This document shows positions 4,529 through 8,574 of a DNA stretch of 8,574 nucleotides, in pieces. Position numbers and translations under genes: made by a program. This stretch comes from Thermoleophilaceae bacterium (lineage in GTDB: Bacteria > Actinomycetota > Thermoleophilia > Solirubrobacterales > Thermoleophilaceae), in the NCBI GenBank assembly GCA_013811765.1, contig JACCUO010000010.1, positions 1 through 8,574 of the forward strand, given 5' to 3'. The first letter of the stretch is position 1. Each line of letters opens with the position of its first letter. The notes beneath the pieces are model-generated. The model saw only the letters and a program-made list of their open reading frames with translations. It made no database searches and was not told the origin of the DNA.

Positions 4529-6274
4529 ATGAAGACCCAGCCGCTGCGCGCGGCGCTGGCGCAGATGAACTCGACGGTCGGCGACATCGCGGGCAACGCC
4601 GCGCGCATCGCCGAGTTCACCGGCCGCGCGCGCGCGGAGGGCGCCCAGCTCGTGGTCTTCCCGGAGCTGGCGCTCACGGGATACCCCCCCGAGGACCTGC
4701 TGCTCAAGACCCACTTCCTGGCCGTCGCCGGCGCGGCGCTGAAGGATCTCGCCGCGAGCACTCGCGGGATCGTTGCGCTGGTGGGCTTTCCCGAGCGGGC
4801 AGACGACGTCTACAACTCCGCGGCGGTACTGGCCGACGGCGAGGTCGCGGCGGTCTACCGAAAGATGCACCTACCCAACTACGGGGTCTTCGACGAGCAG
4901 CGCTACTTCCAGGCGGGCGCGCAGCCGGCTACGTTCGACTTGGGCGGCGTGAGGATCGGCCTGACGATCTGCGAGGACATCTGGGAGCCGGGGCACCCGG
5001 CAACCGCCGAGTCGCTCGCCGGCGCCGAGGTGATCGTGAACCTCTGCGCCTCGCCCTACCACCTGGGAAAGGGGCTGGAACGCGAGCGCATGCTCGCCCA
5101 GCGCGCCCGGGACAACCTCGTATCCGTCCTCCTCTGCAACGCGGTTGGCGGCCAGGACGAGCTGGTATTCGACGGCCAAAGCGTGGCGCTCGACCAGGCG
5201 GGAGGGCTGCTGGCCCGCTCCCCCCAGTTCGAGGAGGCGCTCACCCTATGCACGGTTCAGCCCGGCCCGGTCGCGGCCGCCCGGCTGCGCGACCCTCGCC
5301 ATCGCGCGGCGGTACGCCGCGAGCGGGGGTCGGACGGGATGTCCGCCAGGTCGCTGGCTTCGCTCGACGCGCCCACGGCGGATGCGCCCGCGCTGGAGGG
5401 GTTGGTGGCGGGGTTGCTCTCCCCCGAGGCCGAGGTCTACGCGGCGCTGAGGACCGGCCTGCGCGACTACACGGAGAAGAACCGCTTCGAGCGGGTCGTC
5501 CTCGGGCTCTCCGGTGGCATCGACTCCGCACTGGTGGCGCTGCTGGCGGTTGACGCGCTCGGTCCGGAGCGCGTGAGCTGCGTGGTCATGCCCTCGCCCT
5601 ACTCCTCGAGCGACACCCAGTCAGACGCACGCGCGATCGCCGGCAACCTGGGCGCCGACCTGATCGAGCTGTGCATCGAGGCGCCGATGGCGGGCTATGA
5701 CGACCTCCTGCGTGAGGCCTTCGCGGGTCGCGACCCCGACATCACCGAGGAGAACCTTCAGGCGCGGATTCGCGGCAACCTGCTGATGGCGCTGTCCAAC
5801 AAGTTCGGGTGGCTCGTGCTCACGACCGGAAACAAGTCCGAGCTCTCGGTGGGCTACGCGACCCTCTACGGCGACATGGCCGGCGGCTTTGCCGTGCTGA
5901 AGGACGTCTTCAAACAGTGGGTCTACCGCCTCGTGGAGTGGCGCAACGGACAGGACGAGCAGGGCCCGGTGCCGGCGTCGGTCCTCGACCGCCCGCCCTC
6001 GGCGGAGCTGCGCGAGGAACAGCGTGATGACCAGACCCTCCCCCCCTACGAAGTCCTCGACGCCATCCTCGCCGGCTATGTCGAGCAGGACCTCGACGCC
6101 GCCGACCTCGAGGCCCAGGGCCACCCGGTCGATGACGTGGAGCGGGTGATCAGGATGGTCGACCGCGCCGAGTACAAGCTCCGCCAGGCGCCGCCAGGGA
6201 TTCGCATCTCCACAAAGGCATTTGGCCGCGACCGCCGCCTTCCGATCACGAACCGCTACGAGAGTCGCACGTAG
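4529..6274 (+). CDS. nadE: glutamine-dependent NAD+ synthetase
   Basis: A 581-residue two-domain enzyme making the last step of NAD+ synthesis: nicotinate adenine dinucleotide + ATP + Gln gives NAD+ + AMP + PPi + Glu. The N-terminal nitrilase-type glutaminase (about 5-260) has the Glu-Lys-Cys triad E46 in FPELALTGYPPEDLL, K112 in YRKMHLPN and C148 in TICEDIW. The C-terminal ammonia-dependent synthetase (about 300-575) has the PPi-loop SGGIDSA (328-334), the TTGNKSELSVGYATLYGD block (432-449), which binds the deamido-NAD substrate, and the closing KAFGRDRRLPITN (563-575). The length fits the shorter bacterial Gln-dependent type rather than the ~680-residue mycobacterial type. The ATG at 4529 starts right at the first nitrilase strand and appears leaderless. 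It converges on the thioesterase gene with 36 bases between stop codons. Confidence 0.97.
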   Translation: MKTQPLRAALAQMNSTVGDIAGNAARIAEFTGRARAEGAQLVVFPELALTGYPPEDLLLKTHFLAVAGAALKDLAASTRGIVALVGFPERADDVYNSAAVLADGEVAAVYRKMHLPNYGVFDEQRYFQAGAQPATFDLGGVRIGLTICEDIWEPGHPATAESLAGAEVIVNLCASPYHLGKGLERERMLAQRARDNLVSVLLCNAVGGQDELVFDGQSVALDQAGGLLARSPQFEEALTLCTVQPGPVAAARLRDPRHRAAVRRERGSDGMSARSLASLDAPTADAPALEGLVAGLLSPEAEVYAALRTGLRDYTEKNRFERVVLGLSGGIDSALVALLAVDALGPERVSCVVMPSPYSSSDTQSDARAIAGNLGADLIELCIEAPMAGYDDLLREAFAGRDPDITEENLQARIRGNLLMALSNKFGWLVLTTGNKSELSVGYATLYGDMAGGFAVLKDVFKQWVYRLVEWRNGQDEQGPVPASVLDRPPSAELREEQRDDQTLPPYEVLDAILAGYVEQDLDAADLEAQGHPVDDVERVIRMVDRAEYKLRQAPPGIRISTKAFGRDRRLPITNRYESRT

Positions 6275-6296
6275 GGCGAAAAGCTCAGCGCTCGCC
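6275..6296. terminator. possible shared terminator between convergent nadE and thioesterase genes
   Basis: GGCGA (6275-6279), immediately after the nadE stop, pairs with TCGCC (6292-6296) around a 12-base loop that includes AAAGCTCAGCGC. The stem is short and no U-tract is present on either strand. The position between two convergent stop codons is right for a two-way terminator, but the structure is weak. Confidence 0.25.
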
Positions 6297-6310
6297 GTGA
6301 CGAGGTGGGC

Positions 6311-6721
6311 TCAGCGCGGGCGCGGGCGCACCGCGAGGGTCACGCGAGAGAGGGCGCACAGGCGACCCTCGTCGTCGGTGAACTCCACCTCCCAGACCGA
6401 ACTGGTCCGCCCACGGTGCCGGCACCGTGCCTCCGCGTGAACCGTGCCGCGGGTCACGGGCCGCAAAAAGCTCGTGTGGTTCGACTGGCCGAAGGCGATG
6501 TTGCCCTCGGGCTCGACCGCCCGGGTGGTCGTGGCGGAGGCAAGCGCCTCGGCCATCGCGGCGTAGGCACCGCCGTGCACGGGCCCGAACGGCTGGCGCA
6601 CCACATCCGTGACCTCGAAGCGGCCGCGTGCCAGCTCCTCCCCCATCTCGGTGATCTCGAATCCGAGCGCGGCGTCGAGCGTCTGCGTCGAGCGCTCGCC
6701 GAGGTCGTGCGTGTCAGCCAC
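6311..6721 (-). CDS. hotdog-fold acyl-CoA thioesterase (PaaI/MenI-like)
   Basis: A 136-residue single hotdog domain of the PaaI/YdiI group, which hydrolyses aromatic or related acyl-CoA thioesters. The helix motif PVHGGAYAAMAEALAS (47-62) has H49-G50-G51 and the catalytic acid E58 in the same place as the Glu of E. coli MenI (YdiI) and Arthrobacter 4-hydroxybenzoyl-CoA thioesterase. Later blocks, SNHTSFLRPVTRG (80-92), HRGRTSSVWEVEF (102-114) and DEGRLCALSRVTLAV (117-131), also follow the MenI pattern, so DHNA-CoA hydrolysis in menaquinone synthesis is possible; there are no men genes here to support it. The start is GTG at 6719-6721. There is no Shine-Dalgarno, and TAGCCT at -13 to -8 suggests a leaderless transcript. 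Only 26 bases separate it from the divergent gene on the plus strand. Confidence 0.9.
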   Translation of the reverse strand: MADTHDLGERSTQTLDAALGFEITEMGEELARGRFEVTDVVRQPFGPVHGGAYAAMAEALASATTTRAVEPEGNIAFGQSNHTSFLRPVTRGTVHAEARCRHRGRTSSVWEVEFTDDEGRLCALSRVTLAVRPRPR

Positions 6722-6728
6722 CGCTTGC

Positions 6729-6738
6729 AGGCTATCTT
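6729..6738. promoter_or_regulatory. overlapping divergent -10 elements in a 26-base gap
   Basis: Plus-strand TATCTT (6733-6738) lies nine bases before the ATG at 6748, and minus-strand TAGCCT (6729-6734) lies seven bases before the GTG at 6721. They share bases 6733-6734. If both are real, RNA polymerase could not occupy both at once. Their -35 regions would fall inside the opposite gene. Confidence 0.35.
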
Positions 6739-6747
6739 TCCCCGCTG

Positions 6748-7755
6748 ATGGCCACCTTCGATCAACTCTCCGCGGAGCAGCGAGCCATCGTCGAGCTCGT
6801 CCTCAAGCAGGGTCAGAACTACGGCCAGCTCGCGGAGATGCTCAGCATGACCGAGGCGCGCGTGGCGGAGCTCGCGCGCGACGCGCTTATGACCCTGTCT
6901 CCCGTGAGCGCAGCGGCGGTGGACGAGGACTGGCGAGGGCCGATAGCCGACTACCTCCTCGGACAGCAGCGAGAGCTGGAGGCAACCGCCACCCGCGGGC
7001 ACATGCGTGGCTCCGAGAGCGCACGCGCATGGTCTCGCTCGCTGCTGGACTCGCTCGAGCAGTTCTATGACCCCGCGGACCTCCCGGCGATTCCCGAGCC
7101 CGAAGCGGCCGCTCCCAGCGCCCGGCGCACGGGTCGGCTCCAGCAGCGCAAGAAACCTGCTCAGGAACCTTCGGACGATGTCGAGCCCGGGCAGGACCAG
7201 CTCTCCCCCGAAGCCCAGGCGATCGTGCGCCGGCGGAGGGTCGCGGGTGCCGCCACGTTCGCTGCGCTCGGTCTGCTCGCCCTGCTGGTGTGGCCAGTCG
7301 GGCTGCTCACCGGAGGCGACGACGACGAGAAGGCCGCCGCCTCAAAGGACCGGCGCCCGCCCGCCCGTGTGGTGGGGCAGCTCGTGCTGAGATCCATCGA
7401 GGGTGCCAAGGGCATGGGCGTGGCAGCCGTGGCCCAGCGTGGCAAGTCCCGCTCGTTGATCGTGCAGGCCCGCCTGCCTGCCAACGCCAACCGCGAGGCC
7501 TACGAGGTATGGCTCTACAACTCCGACAGCGACGCGCGCTCCCTCGGCGCACAGGTCACCGACGGCCGCGGCACCTTCCAGGGCGCGAGCGTCCTACCCG
7601 CCGACTTCGGCCGCTTCAAGTTCATCGACGTCTCGCTCGAGAACGTGGACAGAGAACCGGCCCATTCGGGCAAGTCGGTGCTGCGAGGGAGGATCGACCA
7701 GTTCGAGCTCCCACCCTCCGGGGCCCGGCAGCCGGGCACCCAGACGCAACCCTGA
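6748..7755 (+). CDS. membrane protein with sigma-region-4-like HTH and RskA-like extracytoplasmic domain
   Basis: A 335-residue protein in three parts. Residues 7-50 (LSAEQRAIVELVLKQGQNY, then GQLAEMLSMTEARVAELA) read like the helix-turn-helix of sigma factor region 4. Residues 59-105 (DEDWRGPIADYLLGQQ onward) resemble the N-terminal helices of anti-sigma factors. After a Pro/Glu/Lys-rich linker, RRRR (161-164) precedes one membrane helix (about 166-188), which puts the N-terminus in the cytoplasm. The external part (205-320) resembles the C-terminal domain of RskA anti-sigma-K factors, with EAYEVWLYNSDSDARSLG at 250-267 the clearest match. The protein could bind DNA while tethered, or bind a sigma factor. 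No sigma gene is adjacent. It begins at ATG 6748 with no Shine-Dalgarno. Function is inferred; the domain layout is seen. Confidence 0.85.
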   Translation: MATFDQLSAEQRAIVELVLKQGQNYGQLAEMLSMTEARVAELARDALMTLSPVSAAAVDEDWRGPIADYLLGQQRELEATATRGHMRGSESARAWSRSLLDSLEQFYDPADLPAIPEPEAAAPSARRTGRLQQRKKPAQEPSDDVEPGQDQLSPEAQAIVRRRRVAGAATFAALGLLALLVWPVGLLTGGDDDEKAAASKDRRPPARVVGQLVLRSIEGAKGMGVAAVAQRGKSRSLIVQARLPANANREAYEVWLYNSDSDARSLGAQVTDGRGTFQGASVLPADFGRFKFIDVSLENVDREPAHSGKSVLRGRIDQFELPPSGARQPGTQTQP

Positions 7756-7780
7756 GCCCGCGGCGCACCGATGGTCTCCC

Positions 7781-8574
7781 TCACTCCGGGATCAGCTTGC
7801 CGGGGTTCATGATCCCGTCCGGGTCGAGCCGCTCCTTGGCCGCCCTCAGCACGTCGAGGCCCAGCTCGCCGACCTCGCGACCCATCCAGGGCGTGTGGTC
7901 GCGCCCTACGGCGTGGTGGTGGCTGATGGTCCCTCCGCTCGAGAGGATCGCGTCACATCCAGCGCTCTTGGCCGCCCACCACTGGTCCAGCGGGGCCTCC
8001 CCTTGCAGGCGGGCGATGAAGGTGAAGTAGAGCGATGCCCCCGCCCCGTACAGGTGGGAGACGTGGCACATCACGAGGGGCGGAGTTCCTCGGGCGGCGA
8101 GCGACTCTCGGAGGGCGCCGGCCACGGCCGCGTAGAGGTGGTGCAGGTTGCTCCAGGTGGTGGCCGTCTCCAGGGTCTCGACCATGACGCCCCTGTCGAG
8201 CATCTCGTCGCGCAGGTAGGGCGCGGAGAAGCGTGCTTTCAGCCAGGAGCGCCCGGGGCCCCGCCCGAGCGCGACGCCGCCTGCGGCACGCAGGAGCCCG
8301 GCGGTGCGCCCACGCCGGCGCGCGACGTCGTCCGGAGCCCCCTCGAACCCGGCGAAGGCCAGACAGCCGTCCTCGTGCCCGCGCAGGCGCAGGTAGGCGT
8401 CCGCGCTGCGCTCACCCACGCCTCCCCTGGCGGCGAGCGCCTTGGACAGGCGCGTCTCGTGCGTGTCGGAGAGCCGAGCCACGTCGGGCGCGGCGCCCGC
8501 CTGCTCCAACAGGCGGTAGGCCTCGGTGCCCTCCTCGAAGGACCGGAAGGACCACGCCTCGTAGTGCCTGGCCT
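7781..8574 (-). CDS. FAD-linked oxidase, alkyldihydroxyacetone-phosphate synthase type, C-terminal part
   Basis: The frame runs without a stop to the right edge, so the N-terminal FAD-binding (PCMH-type) domain is missing. About 264 residues are visible, starting ARHYEAWSFRSFEEG (8528-8572). They form the FAD-oxidase C-terminal domain. The sequence follows the ADPS pattern: PYLRDEMLDRGVMVETLETATTW (8141-8209), SHLYGAGASLYFTF with its Tyr near 8047, the triple histidine of TISHHHAVGRDH (HHH encoded at 7913-7921), and the C-terminal DPDGIMNPGKL. In eukaryotic ADPS the His triplet and the Tyr are required to swap the acyl chain for a fatty alcohol, making the ether bond. Bacterial relatives include ether-lipid enzymes and also glycolate or lactate-type dehydrogenases, so the substrate stays open. 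It converges on the HTH/RskA gene, with 25 bases between stop codons. Confidence 0.88.
   Translation of the reverse strand, partial: ARHYEAWSFRSFEEGTEAYRLLEQAGAAPDVARLSDTHETRLSKALAARGGVGERSADAYLRLRGHEDGCLAFAGFEGAPDDVARRRGRTAGLLRAAGGVALGRGPGRSWLKARFSAPYLRDEMLDRGVMVETLETATTWSNLHHLYAAVAGALRESLAARGTPPLVMCHVSHLYGAGASLYFTFIARLQGEAPLDQWWAAKSAGCDAILSSGGTISHHHAVGRDHTPWMGREVGELGLDVLRAAKERLDPDGIMNPGKLIPE

Overview
The window looks like ordinary chromosomal DNA from a high-GC actinobacterium. I would guess class Thermoleophilia (Solirubrobacterales or a relative). The evidence for this is the strong G/C preference at third codon positions, several starts that look leaderless, GTG and TTG start codons, an actinobacterial-style secreted RlpA-like protein behind a c-di-AMP riboswitch, and a membrane protein with an RskA-like domain. 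The taxonomic call is inference. I see no mobile element, CRISPR array, tRNA or rRNA.

Layout. The left edge (minus) holds the 5' end of a secreted DUF4394-like gene, with an FKBP-type prolyl isomerase upstream of it on the same strand. The FKBP gene is divergent from a classical short-chain dehydrogenase, with a small inverted repeat between them. A 159-residue protein of unknown function (minus) follows and is divergent from a Y-family DNA polymerase IV that ends in a beta-clamp-binding peptide. Next is a minus-strand gene for a secreted protein with a signal peptide, two beta-rich repeats and a C-terminal RlpA-type double-psi beta-barrel. Then come glutamine-dependent NAD+ synthetase (plus), a hotdog thioesterase (minus), a tripartite HTH / membrane / RskA-like protein (plus), and, at the right edge, the C-terminal part of an FAD-linked oxidase of the alkyldihydroxyacetone-phosphate synthase type (minus).

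The most notable region is the 365-base gap between the RlpA-like gene and nadE. On the minus strand, in the order a transcript would meet them, it holds a perfect CRP/GlxR-type palindrome, a plausible -10 element, a ydaO-type (cyclic di-AMP) riboswitch aptamer, and a Shine-Dalgarno followed by a TTG start. This cell-wall gene therefore seems to be under two second-messenger inputs: cAMP at transcription and c-di-AMP in the leader RNA. Actinobacterial rpf genes for wall-lytic enzymes are known to use both signals, so the logic is familiar although the target family differs.

A second theme is start-site usage. DNA polymerase IV, nadE, the thioesterase and FKBP each have a TANNNT or TATAAT-like hexamer about 7 to 14 bases before the start codon and no convincing Shine-Dalgarno, which suggests leaderless transcripts. 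The DUF4394-like gene, the unknown gene and the RlpA-like gene have clear Shine-Dalgarno sequences.

The genes do not form one pathway. They are single-gene transcription units on alternating strands, mostly housekeeping: protein folding, redox, translesion synthesis, wall remodelling, NAD synthesis, acyl-CoA hydrolysis, a possible surface-signalling protein and a possible ether-lipid enzyme.
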